Shown here: positions 32,042 to 44,741 of the stretch, in pieces
How the letters are laid out: each line of letters starts with the position of its first letter
Position numbering within the stretch: position 1 is the first letter of the stretch
NCBI GenBank assembly: GCA_030686995.1
Contig: CM060696.1
Coordinates: forward strand, 116,265,949 to 116,329,948
DNA length: 64,000 nt
Reading direction: 5' to 3'
Origin: Artemisia argyi
Taxonomy: Eukaryota > Streptophyta > Magnoliopsida > Asterales > Asteraceae
Position numbers and translations under genes: made by a program
Notes under the pieces: model-generated
Told to the model about the DNA's origin: nothing
Databases searched by the model: none
What the model saw: only the letters and a program-made list of their open reading frames with translations

Positions 32042-34429
32042 ACACCTTATTAAGAATTTCCGTTGAATGATTTCTAAAAGGTTTTATGATCAACAACTTA
32101 ATATCACTTCTGAATGTTAAAAGTTAATTCCGATGGGAATGTCGGATATTGTAGTATGTACTCGTCCGGATATTGCATACACCATAAATGAAGAGCAACA
32201 AGTCACGTTGTGAGTTATAAGCGATGTTATAGTTGTCCCGTCAACTTTTCAGTCTATAGCTCAAATTTTATAACTAGAAGCAAAACAAATTCTTTCATCA
32301 CTGAAGTTATAGAATACTATGAACCTACAATTTTTTTAATTTTTTCATTTATTCAAATAAAAACTTAAACTAAATTAAAAATAAAATTTAGCTAATAATA
32401 AAATAAAACTAGTTTTGTTCATATTTGGTTCAAATTTTACATTTGACCGCGTCAATGATAGTCGCGTCATCCGGATCCATCCCTTCAATACTTATTGCAA
32501 GCATTTTCATGTCCACTTTTCTTGTTTGAGCGTTGATTAATTGTACAATGGGCTTAGCCCCGTTTCTTATTTCTTATAGAGTTTGCTGGTACTATTGTAG
32601 TTGTTGAAATTGTTGTTGAAGTTGAGATTGGGCGAAAAGTTGGAGTTGCCTAAGCGAAAAGTTAAACATTTGATTGATTTATTTTGGTTATTCATTTTTG
32701 TGAGTAAAAAGAACTATTGTTGAGATTTGAAAGTGAAGCGTGTGTTAAAAACCGGTGATTTAAAGGGTATTTTTAGCATTTTTAAATGGTAAAAGAGTAA
32801 AAATATATATGAATAAAATAAAATATACTTTTTAAAGAATATTTATAGGATTTAAAAAAATAAAATATGATAGAAATAAAAAGTATTTATAAGATTTTAA
32901 TTGAAGTGTAAAAAATTAGAAAAAAGAAGGTTCTTTTATAAATACAATGGCTACATATTTTTATATTTATTTTTTCGCATGTTGTCCTTTTAGCTGTTAC
33001 CAAAAAAAAAAAAAAAAAAATGCATGTAACTTGATTTGCGGCTATGCCTCGAGACCTTACAACGCGACCACTGGTGTGGTGACTCGCACCATAGGTTATG
33101 GAAGCACCGCACCAAATACTCTGAAGAGTATGTTCGAGTAAAACCAAAGTATCAAATATTGGGGGAGCAGTAGCAAGTGTCATTTGTTGAATAATAAAAA
33201 TCCAATGAACTTGTGAAGTAAACTGATCCCATATTTTAATGCAAACTTTGTAATAATTTCAGTGAACGCTAATAGACCCCAAAAACCAAACCACATACGA
33301 GCTTGAAGCCTTGAACAGATTAACCTTATATATTATCTAATACTAGCAAGTAGCAAGGTATCCGCGCGATGCGACAGTGGATACCATGTAGTAAGTTTTT
33401 TGTAAAGAAACATGTTTTACGTTATTATGTTTTCGCTACAATAACTTTACAAATGACAAGAACTGAAGGTTTGAGTAGCTTTAAGAAGTATCAAACTAAT
33501 TCATATAAAAACCTTAAATTACTTGCATGATGTTGCGGCAATATAGCGGACAACAACCATGGAAAGACTTTTTTGACAAGTGAATTTTTTCAGTCGTACA
33601 ATTTTCATGACAATGAACTATTTTGCGAGCAATATTTTGCGGGCTAAATTTGAGAGTGGTCCAGTCGCTCAGAGGTGTGGGTTTTTCTAGACCCACTTTG
33701 GTTGGTTTCTTCAAATGGCCCAAGCGACTAGCGACCTTAACAAAAACGCAACATGTGGCACCACAAAAAGTAGTGCCTAATCATTATGTGTAAGGCACAA
33801 GTAGGGCTCCTTTTGAGCTACTTATCACTCTCGACTTTTAAAAGTTTTAGATACTTCTAATAAAATTATTTTAATCTTTTTTCCCCTTCCCAACACTTCG
33901 CGTTTGTAATTTCATTTTCTCATATGCCAAACAGAGATAAATTGAAATATAGTATTAATCTAGTTTACTTACATGCATTATAACTTATGAAAATGACGTA
34001 TTTATGAATTTTTAACTTTAAAAAATAGCACGTCATGGGCTACAAAGTGATAATCACATTCCTGCCAATACGCCGCCTACTACACCCTCGGTCCTTCCAT
34101 CCGCCACCTTCTCCTTCTCTACCATTGATTCTTCTGCTCATTCGATTTGTGTCATCAACTATTGATCAGCCTAAATCAACTTTTTCATTTTCTATTGACA
34201 TCTTACAGTTTTTATGAGTTTTTGTTTACCGCTGTCGGTTCCACCGAAATAAGTGGTGATTTCTTTGTCTCTGGTTATTTTATGTATATGATTTACACTT
34301 TTGAAAAACTCTCTGCCTTTGGAATTCATCTAGAATTCATTGCTTGTCGATCCTTCAACCATGCCGAATGCCAAGCTTTCAAATTTCCAGTACATAATGC
34401 TAACATCTTAGTTTCCTGAGAAAACATAC
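32042..34429. other. Intergenic, no gene recognised
   Basis: AT-rich, with an A18 run at 33001-33019. About 32440-32650 on the minus strand has a Gln-rich, stop-interrupted reading (QLQ, QQQF) followed by MKMLAISIEGMDPDDATI. It may be the tail of a decayed transposon accessory protein, but I cannot name the family. No intact gene. Confidence 0.4.
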
Positions 34430-35050
34430 TAAAAAGGGTCAGCTTACGTTGATGAGTTCATAGGTTTAAGTTTCCAATACAGTTGTGGACATGAAAAGTT
34501 ATTTGCTATGTGGGACTAGAGGCAGATATAGCTCACGCATTCCAATATCATTCCATAATCAATCAATTCCATATCATTCGCTATTAAGTGGTCGTTGTGA
34601 GTGGGCCCCTCAGCGGTCACTAGCCAGGCATACATTATAGTAAGGAACCACCCATTACTACCCTGGTCTAGGCCGGAAGTAGATATCTATTCTTAGCTAG
34701 GCAGTACGTTATAGCAAGGGATTGCTACCCTAGTCTAAGGCAACATCTACCGCATATCTAACCCTAACTAGCCAACACAATATAGCAAAACAAAAAGTTG
34801 AAGCAGGTCCGAGAAATGGTTTGCTTGTTTTCTCCCCCAAGTTTAAAAGCAACAAAGTTATGAGTAAAAGTGTGGTTATGAACTCACCTTGATTCCAGCA
34901 ATGCACATTCACGATTCCCGAGAGTTCGTTTGGTATCGTCGAGTGTGTGCGTTAGAGACAAAGTCTCGACTCAAGTGAACTCACGCCAAGCAAGTATATC
35001 AAGTGTGGCCATATACGTACCAAAAAAGTAGCACATAAAGCCATGAAGTA
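34430..35050. repeat. Fragment related to the TG...CA insertion at 37145
   Basis: Shares ordered landmarks with about 37490-38010: GTTGATGAGTTCATAGGTTT against GTTGGTGAGATTCATAGGTT, then a tandem-repeat block with a different unit in each copy, then TTATGAACTCACCTTGATTC against CTATGAACTCACCTTAAACT. It therefore appears to be a truncated member of the same family. Confidence 0.5.
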
Positions 35051-35788
35051 TCAGTTTAGTCTATTAGTATACCAATGCATGGAATGTTATACAAGTTAAG
35101 TCTCATGTCAAGCTAAAGGTCAATTGATATGACCTTAAGAGTCGATAAGTTCTCGTACGAAGGGTCAATTATTTATCAAACTCATATATTTGATAAGTTT
35201 AACCATTCTTACGTTTCCTTATTGATTCCAAAATCATATCGTAAGGTATAAGTTATAAGGATATATTTCTCAACGTGGGAACGTGATGATGAATTCCAGT
35301 GTAAGGTTACTTTTGTATTGGTATATTTGTTTAGATTTACACTTTTGAAAAAGAAAAGTTGTCTTAACTTTAAAAGCATTGAAATTTAGGGGGGATTTTA
35401 TTGAAATGAATGCATATAGAAGGTGACTGGGTTAAACGCATAATATTTATTGACCACATACCTTAGCATATGTTTCGTGGTTTGTATTATTTTTTTAGCA
35501 GCTTTGCTTTGGTTTTTGAAAATATTGGTTTGTAGGTTTGTACAAAAAGTTTTATTAATTGTATTTTTCAATAGTAAACTCCAACATACACCCTGGTTTG
35601 CCTATTTTTCACAATACATCAATGTCAGAAAGGTTGGGACACGTACATCCCTCGGTCAATAAACGTTAGACATTACATTTCTGAGAATGAATGATGTAAA
35701 AAAATTTATGTTATCTACTAACAAGGTTCTTACGAGAGGGGTATTTTCGTCTATTTGCTTGTACAGGGATGTATTTTGATGTTTACTC

Positions 35789-35790
<2 letters not shown>

Positions 35791-35855
<65 letters not shown>
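35791..35855. repeat. (TTA)n microsatellite
   Basis: About 21 perfect TTA/ATT units. Just upstream, 35585-35790 shares phrases such as TACATCCCTC and AGGGATGTATTTTG with the foldback element at 48770-49870. Confidence 0.9.
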
Positions 35856-36228
35856 TTACTTTTTATTTATTTATTTTTTAAGATTTTAAAAAAGGTTGAT
35901 GCATCATTTAGTTGTACACGTTGTATGAATAATTGTATTCTTTAATTATTGTATTTATATAGTCTTATGGGATTTTTTTTCTTCCCATTTAATGAGTTGG
36001 CAAAAACCCTTATTTCTTCTTATTAGGGAGGCCTCAAAAAACTTCTCTCTCAAATAAGTGGCTACACTAGACATCACTCCAAACCACTTAATAAAAGAAA
36101 TGCTTCTTTATTACATTTAATGGAGAAAATGTCATTCCTCCGGTATATATAGTATAGATATAGATATAGATATTGTACTTACTGGAATATAGAAGGTTGG
36201 ATTTATGAAAAAGGTTAACGTGCATATA

Positions 36229-36680
36229 TGCCTATCAAAGTTAACATATTAGCCTGGAGGTTGGCTTTGGATAAACTCCCAACTCGTCTCAATATGTTGA
36301 TGAGAGGTTTGGAGTTGCTTTTCATTCATTGCCTGGTTTGTAATTCTAATGTTGAGTCCACAAGACACTTGTTTTTCGATTGTAATGTAGCTAGGGATAT
36401 CTCCTCGAATATATTAATTTGGTGGGCCGATTATATACTTTGCGTCATATCAAGATTGGATTGGTTGGATGGTTACGTTGAAGCTAAGAAAAGATGAGAA
36501 AGGGTATTTAGAAGCTACCTTTTTGGTTTCATTGTGGCACATTTGGATTTATCGCAATTCCGTGATCTTCTCGTCTATTGTTCCTAAAAAGACAATTTTA
36601 TTTGATAATACTTTTAGTCAATTTTTTGCTTGGTGTAATGTTAGAGCCAAGAGAAAGTTTAGCCGAGTTAGCTTAAAGCC
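36229..36680 (+). pseudogene. LINE retrotransposon tail (zinc-binding RT domain)
   Basis: The reading VNILAWRLALDKLPTRLNM ... CLVCNSNVESTRHLFFDC ... ISSNILIWW is the zinc-binding domain that follows the reverse transcriptase in plant LINEs (zf-RVT). The Cys-Cys-His-Cys ligands are legible. The frame is lost near 36480, after which LWHIWIYRNSVIF and the C-terminus read in another frame. Only the 3' end of the element is present, as is usual after incomplete LINE insertion. Confidence 0.75.
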
Positions 36681-38489
36681 TGGTGTTAACTTTTATGTAA
36701 TTCTTTTTTTATCTAGCTCCTTGCTAGTACTTATAAAATCCGCCGTTAAAAAAGATATTATACGTTCTAATCATATAATAAATTTTTACATCATTACATG
36801 TGCGCATATAATGTCTAAAGTAGGGGTGGAAATGAGCTGAGCCGCTCGTGAAAAGCTCATGATCGGATCAGTAAAAAGCTCGAATGAGCCGAGCCTAAAC
36901 GAGCTCGAGCCCGAGCTTTACATACAATGCTCGATTGGGCTCGTGAGCCTAAACGGCACTATGATAGTATTAAACATACATAAAACATTATGCATTTGTA
37001 TTATAGGCGAGCTTATAAACGAGCTCAATAACAAGCTTATTAACGAGCTCAAAATAGTTATATTACGAGCTGAGCTCGAGCCAAGCTTTAATTTTTCATT
37101 GCCAAATCGTATAAACGACCCGATCCCGAGCCGAGCTCGAGCTTTGTCACACCCCGCCACGGCGGAAACGCGCGGGTGTAACTTCATGGATATCATCACA
37201 ACACTTGGTGTCAACATAGAGAACAACTACATGCACATAAATAGAGCAATGTACCAACACACAGTGTTGTAACAATACCCCAAGATAAAATAAATAACCA
37301 AAATAAAATCCAAAAGGTATCTTCAATAGATATGAAAGTACTAAACGGAAAACATAAATGTATCAAAACCAAATCCAAATAAAGTCAAATCCCAAAATAA
37401 AATAAAGTCTCCATATGCAACTAAGTCTTGCCTAATTGCTGCCCTCAACTTTGGCCTTAGAATGCTCACCTGAAAATGATGCTTAAAATGTCAACATAAC
37501 GTTGGTGAGATTCATAGGTTTAAGACTCAAACACACTAGGCAACCAAAATCACTGTGATTATAAAATATAGCTGGACAAATAATTACAGTTATCATATAC
37601 GCTACATGTATTCACAAGGCAACATCACACATAAGGCAACCATCGGGTGGAACGTGCCCACCGATCCAAATTCACAACATACCAGGCCGAAACGTGACCC
37701 CCGCTCCAAAAAAATGGGTAAATTAATACCCTCCGATCGGACCACACAGAATAAAAGTGAGTAGGAGTACTACTCTCCAATTGGGTCGTATGCACGAGCA
37801 ACAGGGTAAGCACCCTCCCAATTGGACCATACCGCATCACACAACATAACATTATCATTCACATATAGCATACATACGATAACATTATAAGTCCAAGCTC
37901 TTTGACACACACACATAATCACAGTAATTCAAACCATTTAAGACAAGCATCATTCTCATCCCAAGTTTAAAACAAAGTAAAAATATGGGACTATGAACTC
38001 ACCTTAAACTCCGCAGCTTCCACAAAAACAAATCACAATCTATAGCACACAAAAATAATCCACATTACACAAGGTCAAGCTAAAAGCTACAACCCATGTA
38101 ATACGCATATGATGGATGTCTAAGACTCATATGACCCACCATGGATCTCCAAGACACCATACTAACCACTACCATAACTTAACACTCACTAAATCCCTTG
38201 CACTCTTAAAATCAGAAAATGCAGAATTTTTGGGTACATTCGCCCACATAAAATTACGACAAATAAAGCTCAACAACTCACACCAAAAATTTACCATGGT
38301 CTCTCATAAGCATACAAGCTAATCCCAGAAGGCCATGGACCAATAACACACACAAGTACTCAAAAGAAAATCAAATTTGTCAACTACTCAAATTCGGATC
38401 TGAACGCACACCAAAAAGTTTTGATTAACATAAAATACTTCCACAAGTTTTTATCGCGAATCCTTTTCGTGGTAGTCGAATATAACCTA

Positions 38490-39865
38490 GGGTTATTACT
38501 CACAGAGGTTACTAAAGTTTCCAAAAAATTTGCTTTAAGTTACTATAGTTTTTTTTTTTTTTTTTTTTTTTTGTTCAAAGAGGTTACTCATGTAAACGGG
38601 TTCGTTTAATTAGGTTACTCATGTAAACGTGTTCGTTTAATTAGGTTACTCCCAAAGTTGCTACCGGTTGTAACAGGTTTTCACTATCTTTAATTTACAT
38701 TTTTGGTCCCTGTGGCATGGCGGGTATAACGAATTTAGTCATTAGGAAGTCATTAATGTTTTCAAAGTTAGTACTTTGCGGATAATGTACAGGACCCGAT
38801 ATAAGTTATATCTTGGATTATATCAAATACGTTGGAACTAATTTGCCCACATGTTCATGATAACCAATTTCGATGTGTATAATTAATATATAGTTTTCTT
38901 TAATTATAAGATACTTAAAACTTTGATACTTGTTTACATAGGATATTGTTTTGGATGCTTTTAATATAAAGGCTGGCGCAAAGATGATACAACAGACTGC
39001 AGATTCAAGACCTAGCAATGGTATAGCCGTTATGATACTCTTAGTCTTTCACCGATATATGTAAGGCAATTTGACATTTTCAAACTTCTCTTTCGTTGTA
39101 TCTTTCGTTGTAGTTTTTGTTGTTGTATCTTTCGTTGTAGGACAAGCTCTTGTCATATTCAACTCAAAGGAAGAGGCAGACTCTGCTCTTTCAGAGCTGA
39201 GAACCAAATGTCTAATGATTGGAGGTCAAAATCAAAGGTACAAGCCTTTATATGTATTCCTAATCAATTCGAGCATAAGAATGTCAAATATGTTTCGCCT
39301 AATTCCATATATAACAAAATAATACAATACATGTACATGTACCTACGTATATACACATATACCTACGCATAATATAATACATGTACAAAATGTATAAGAA
39401 ATGGCAGCAATGAACACAAGTAGGCAGCCTAGCCTAATGCTTGAACTTTTGATTGCTTCAAAATGATGTATCTACACTTCCTAAGTTAGCAATCAACACT
39501 GCAATTAGCAACCAAATTGTTTCACTTTTAGAACAGATACATTAATAATGCAAATCTGGATAAACGAGTACGAAAATTAAGAACATAAGCGAGGATTCGA
39601 GAAAAACATATAAAAAGTAAGGAAACCCCGTTACGGGTTGCCTACAGGAGAGGATTCGAGAAAAAAAATCTAAGGACTAAATTTGTTAAATCCGACAACT
39701 CACAAGGACCATTTCGTAACTTTTTACCTGCTATCATAAGTTGTAATGTATGGAGTAACGTAAACAACCGGTCACGCAAACAATGGTAACCTCTTTGAAC
39801 AAAAAAAAACAGTAACTTAAAGAAAATTTTTTGGAAACTTTAGTAACCTCTGTGTGTAATAACGC
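38490..39865. mobile_element. Pack-MULE-like element (1376 bp)
   Basis: Long terminal inverted repeats start GGGTTATTACTCACAGAGG on the left and GCGTTATTACACACAGAGG on the right (read inward) and extend well over 100 bp, with a T/A run inside. A perfect 9-bp duplication TATAACCTA flanks the element (38481-38489 and 39866-39874). Long inverted repeats plus a 9-bp duplication are the hallmark of Mutator-like elements. The interior carries no transposase but holds a fragment of a cellular gene (38942-39237), hence Pack-MULE. Confidence 0.88.
38942..39237 (+). pseudogene. Captured gene fragment in the Pack-MULE: two exons of an RRM-like protein
   Basis: Two exons with proper splice borders lie at 38942-39020 (DIVLDAFNIKAGAKMIQQ, TADSRPSN) and 39141-39237 (GQALVIFNSKEEADSALSEL, RTKCLMIGGQNQR). 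They join in phase across a 120-bp intron whose GT and AG are intact. The pattern, a beta-alpha-beta fold with a GQALVIF strand and ALSELRTKCLM helix, resembles the RRM that follows the BAH domain in plant ANTI-SILENCING 1-type proteins. That match is from memory. The intron shows that genomic DNA, not mRNA, was captured. Only about 59 codons are present, with no start or stop of the parent gene. Confidence 0.6.
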
Positions 39866-40482
39866 TATAACCTAATACTTAACTATTCCAGAAGGCCTAG
39901 TCAAAATACCACTTTTACAACCACAAAACACCCTCAAACTTTTACCCAAAATTTGTCCCGGTTTGACAGCTTTGACACCTTAGCAAAGAAAAATCAAAAG
40001 ACTAACTTCCCGACCTTAAAATCAATCGTGGCTGGACTTTTTGGAAAACTCTTTCATTAAACTTCAATTTAGACCTAAAATTCGTGACTTAACTCTTTAC
40101 CATCTGTTATTTACACTCACATCTTTACAGCCATAGTTTTCTGTCCAAACCCTAACACATAATCTAACGTGTTTTACACTCAATTCTCTTATCCAATAAC
40201 CATATTATTAACAACTAATGATCCTAACATGTTTTACTTCATTAATTTACAGAAGTATATAAACCCTAGATTCCATCATATTAAATATTACATGAATCAT
40301 AACAATAATTAATTAATTATACATAAGGGTTAAGGATTTTACCTTGATTCTTGATTATTGCTTGCAACTATGAAACCCTAATTTTTTTTCTTATTGTTTC
40401 TCCTTGTGTCGACTTCTAATTGCAGGAAAAAGGGGTAGGGAGGTTTTAATTTTGTATTTATAATTATATTAGATAACCCTTA

Positions 40483-40960
40483 CGCTCCGTTCTCGAGTTA
40501 TTTTTTAAAAGGAAAGGAAAGGAAATGATAGGAAATTGAAATTTTATTGTGTTCTCGAGTTTTTTTTGGACAGAAAGGAAAGGAAACAGAAAGGAAATGA
40601 TAGGAAAATTCTAGTGATTTTCCTATAAGAATTTTCCGCCCAAATATGGGCGGATTTGGACGGAAAGTATTTTACACTCGCACTATTTAGTATATAATGA
40701 CCAATATAACTTTCAATATTTACTCATATTCGACTCTTATGATAAAATGAACATATCTAAAAGTGCATAAATGTAATTATGTCTCTTTTTCTTTCTTTTC
40801 TTCCCAACTCGAGAACACAACATTATTTCATTTCCTTTCCTTTCATTTCAACTCAAGAACACGAAATATAAAATCAACTTTCTTTCCTTTTCTTTTCATT
40901 TCTTTTCTCTTCTTTTCACATCATTTCTATTCCCACCTAGAAAAACTCGAGAACGCAGCG
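40483..40960. mobile_element. Tourist/Harbinger-type MITE (478 bp)
   Basis: Inverted ends CGCTCCGTTCTCGAG and CGCTGCGTTCTCGAG (read inward), flanked by TTA (40480-40482 and 40961-40963), the preferred 3-bp target of PIF/Harbinger elements. The interior has mirrored GGAAAGGAAA and TTTCCTTTCC tracts and no coding capacity. It is nested in the 37145-41553 element. Confidence 0.75.
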
Positions 40961-41638
40961 TTAAGGCTTAGAGTTGTATTTGGTATCAAATTTGATTTCC
41001 TTTTTCCCTTTATCCCCATAATCGGCCGCCCCCTATACTTACATAATTTTTTTATTATTATTAAATTTATTTATTACACTCAAAATCTCATACTTTTCAT
41101 ATTTTATGCATTCCCATAACAAAACCTAACGTCTTTCGCGATAAACCTAAATTTTACAACGAACCGGAAAATATTCATTTTCAAAATAAAGTTTTCAAAA
41201 ATAGATTTTCGCACACTCCATAAACATTTCTCACAAAAACAACATTCCCGTAACTTACTAACGCTCAATTACATGAACGAAGACTCGTTACGAAAAACCT
41301 CAAAACACCAAATATACACAAGCCATTTCTACACCACATGGGTGATCAAAATGAACTTTCCCAAAATCAACATCACAAAAAATCACAATGACAACCACAA
41401 CGCGAAGGGATTTAGTGCTAACTCAAATACTAATCACACTATAACACACAATAACACACATATACCCATATAACTACTCAAACCACACCAAACAAAGTTA
41501 GATTAACTCAAGGCTAAAAGTCTAACTAACCTGTTAAAATCACGGTTGTTACAAGCTTGAGCTTTATAAAACTTAAACGAGCCGAGCTCGAGCTCTAGCA
41601 GGCTCGGGCTCAGCTAAGCTCGTTTCTACCCCTACAAC

Positions 41639-43139
41639 TCTAAAGTATAAAAATTGTGTAAATCAAATGAAGCCTTATCAGAGAGAAGGGGTGGTGAATT
41701 TGTCCTCAAATTTTGTTTGGTAATGGTCCATAAAGACATGAATAATGTACATTCACGGGTTCCTTTTCGATTAGATCGTATCGACTTTATTTTTATCGTT
41801 TTTTACCCATCAACTTCTGATAATCATTACTAACAGTGACACTAGCTTCAGTTTTGCTCAACGTGTTTGGTTGAAACAAAAATCAGTTTGAGAACTCTCT
41901 AGAGTATTTTTGTAAATTTTGCTTGAATGTCGGTATAAATTGGCTAGGAACTCGACTCAAGAGATCAAAATATCAAATTTTAACATCTAACTTATACTTA
42001 ATATCGACGAATGCTTGAATCATTCAAAATCTTACTCGTGTAGTTGCGCTCCTTGAAACATTTTCAGGATTCCTTTTTCCCATTCCATCCAAAGTACAAC
42101 CAATTGACAAGTTTAACTTTTCATCAGAAGTACTTTCTACATTTCAGAAGGAAATTAGCAAACATTGTTTCTGTAAATAATGGTATCTGTAGAGACAATG
42201 AAACGAGTTATTTACGAAAATATAAAGCGCTAGATGTCACTCTTTGTTACCAGCTTGTCACATATTGACTGGTCATACATATATGGTCAGCCAGTCCAGC
42301 CACTACGAATAGGGACATGTGTTAACATGATTGTAAACAAAGAATGATATTGCCTATACGTGTACAAGAACTCTTGCCCATCCACTCAGAAATTGACAGA
42401 ATTCCATATTAGGCGATTAGGCATAGGGTTATTTGACGATCCTATCATTATTTTGTCTTTTAGAACACAAACAATAGATAAACAGGTAAGAATGTAGTGC
42501 ATGTCTTAGCGTTTTAATGACAACGCTTGATGCAACAAAAGTAAGATTTTTGTGAAATCATTTACCATACAGAATGAAGAAATGACACTATATTTCATGC
42601 AACACAACATCTGATACACTATCATTCGAAACATTTATAACCGTCTCTTATGCTTACTGTCAAAAGATTCCGAACCAATTAGGCACACAAGAGCAATTTA
42701 GAAGCAGCTTCAGAGATCCGCATGTCATCACTTTCAGAAATGGAACCTGCTACCAGTAGATGTTTTCTACTAAAAAAATAAATGAAGTAATCAGGTATCA
42801 TGTGACTTTTTGATAACTAGAGTAGAAGTGACAATTTTGACCCATTTAGGTTAATTCGAGGTGCGCTTTATCTCAAACAGGCAAAATCAAGTAATTTGGA
42901 TAAAAGGGGAACATGTCAAATGGGTTGAAAGTTGTATAAGATAAATTTTTAATGCCAAAGATTTAGATTATTATTGCAAGAGTATTGCTTTTGTTATCAA
43001 AACTAAAACATTTATCATCTTAATTAGTCCAAAACGACCCTTTCATGCTCAACCTATTTTGACGTGTTACAAAACCCACCTTTTTCTCAAATAAAACCGT
43101 GTATGAGTAACCTTAGTAGTGAAGAAATACCTTAACATA
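41639..43139. other. Intergenic, 3' of TRAPPC1
   Basis: No gene recognised. The minus-strand TRAPPC1 3' UTR should lie in the right-hand part, below 43140. The rest is unassigned AT-rich sequence. Confidence 0.4.
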
Positions 43140-44692
43140 CTATCCCAGGCCTCGCACATATTGGTCAAGAGTCGTGTTGAATAAGTCACTCCTGCACACG
43201 CAAAAACATATATGTTACATTAAAATCTGTAACTTTAAATACACATGTTTATTGGTAATCCATAATTAGCCATCCACTAGTGTAAGTATGTAAAATTACA
43301 AGCCCGAAGGCTTCAATTTGTAAATCTGATTCACCTAGAACGTTAATACATGCATACTCTACTTTTAACTTGAATTCATCATACTAGATTAGGTTTTTAA
43401 TCTATTAGGCAATAAAAACATTGTATCTTGTGAAGGGGATTAACCAAATTAGCAGGGAGCTACAAGTGTAAAAATTATGTATCCAGCCTGTTAGTAGTTT
43501 TCTAGGGTTCTGGGATAGACAGCCTACCTCTCAGAAATTGGCCAACTATTGTGTTTCGTTTTATCATAATTTTAACATAAAAAGAAAATAGAATGTCCAG
43601 TTATTTCATATAGTGAAAGGTAAAGTTGATCAAGCTTTCTACAGATATACCACGTTATCAAACTTTTTCAGTTTATTTTCACTCATTCTGCTAATCTCCC
43701 AGGACTCGAGTTCAGGCCATTGTTATCTCCAATTATAAAGGATCAAACCACTGAGGCTTATGAAATAATATACAAAGAGAAAGAATACTTATAGTACGTT
43801 TAAGTTAATAACTTTCACCCTATTCTATATCTCCATCCACATTGATTACTTCTTAATTTCTCAATACGAGCTAATCTTACCATTTTGAAGACAAAGAGAA
43901 GTCCGATACACACACTTTAACCCCAATGAGGGTAAAGGATGGTAATCACAGATTCGACGCAAACTGCAGCTTCTGGGTAACAATGATTACTTCTGGGTCA
44001 TATTAAATTAACCAAAAGGTTTGTATATAATAGACCCTAGCACCCCACCTTCAAATAGGAGCACACCCTAGACAAGACGCTATCACATTTCAGGTGGAAT
44101 AGACCCATTTCTGTCCAATCGATAAAATATATAGTAATCATTCGCAGTGGAACCATATGGCTGATTCCTTAGACATCTCCTATTTGGACCCTCCATTTGA
44201 ATATCATTCTCTATCGCCTCCTCACCACTGTTTTAGATCATTTCTCTAAATGACCAAACCTAGGTCGTGGCAGTGTTGCCTCAGTTCCTACAACCTCAGA
44301 ATCCTATCCCTATTACACGTTCTGTCAGTTGTTGCACCAACTAACCAGCTTCATCATTCCTATCGTTAGCCCAATGGGTAGTCAATTAGTCACTGATCCC
44401 AGTTTGTAAGGATAGTTTGCGTGTTCGAATTTGTTTATGTGCAGAAGCAACATATACTTATAAGTTTATTTCTCTTTGACTCGGCTAAGTCAATGAAGTG
44501 TATTTCAATTCTTAAAAGGGTTGACAGTTAAACCCCAAGGTAGAGTCGTGACATCATCATTAAGGCTTCTATCCATTCACCAAGTGTATTCTCATTTGAA
44601 TCTAGTAAAGATTCATATAAATATATGCTGAATTTTGCCATAATTAAGTAAAAAAAATTATCAGGCTAAGGATATGGTCGGAACTCTATGCC

Positions 44693-44741
<49 letters not shown>

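Larger units (their letters stand above)
37145..41553. mobile_element. TG...CA element nested in the MITE (LTR-like, non-coding)
   Basis: Starts TGTCACACCCCGCCACGG and ends GGTTGTTACA, flanked by the 5-bp duplication AGCTT (37140-37144 and 41554-41558). TG...CA ends with a 5-bp duplication are the mark of LTR elements or solo LTRs. After subtraction of the two younger insertions it carries, it is about 2.5 kb. It shows no coding capacity, no primer-binding site and no internal pair of LTRs. It is probably a long solo LTR or a large non-autonomous derivative. The segment 37630-37830 contains a degenerate tandem repeat (CCGATCC/CCGCTCC words). Confidence 0.65.
36823..41638. mobile_element. GAGC-rich MITE, split by nested insertions
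   Basis: The ends GGGGTGGAAATGAGC and GCTCGTTTCTACCCC are inverted repeats. The outer direct repeat TCTAAAGTA (36814-36822 and 41639-41647) looks like a target duplication. The interior is rich in GAGCTCGAGC and CGAGCCGAGC. Removing the nested insertion leaves about 400 bp. Assignment to hAT or MULE depends on whether 8 or 9 bp were duplicated. Confidence 0.65.

Noticed and set aside
32947..33141. Small plus-strand frame after the A run
   Set aside because: Lys-run translation of a poly(A) tract plus a short unassigned tail, with no supporting homology.
36229..36680. Open frame of 89 codons as a host gene
   Set aside because: It reads as the zinc-binding tail of a LINE and is frameshifted.
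40763..41119. 118-codon open frame
   Set aside because: It spans the pyrimidine tract of the Tourist-like MITE and has Phe/Ser-rich low complexity with no family resemblance.
44370..44480. tRNA or SINE on the basis of a GTTCGAATT word
   Set aside because: No cloverleaf or A box at the correct distance, and no clear ends.
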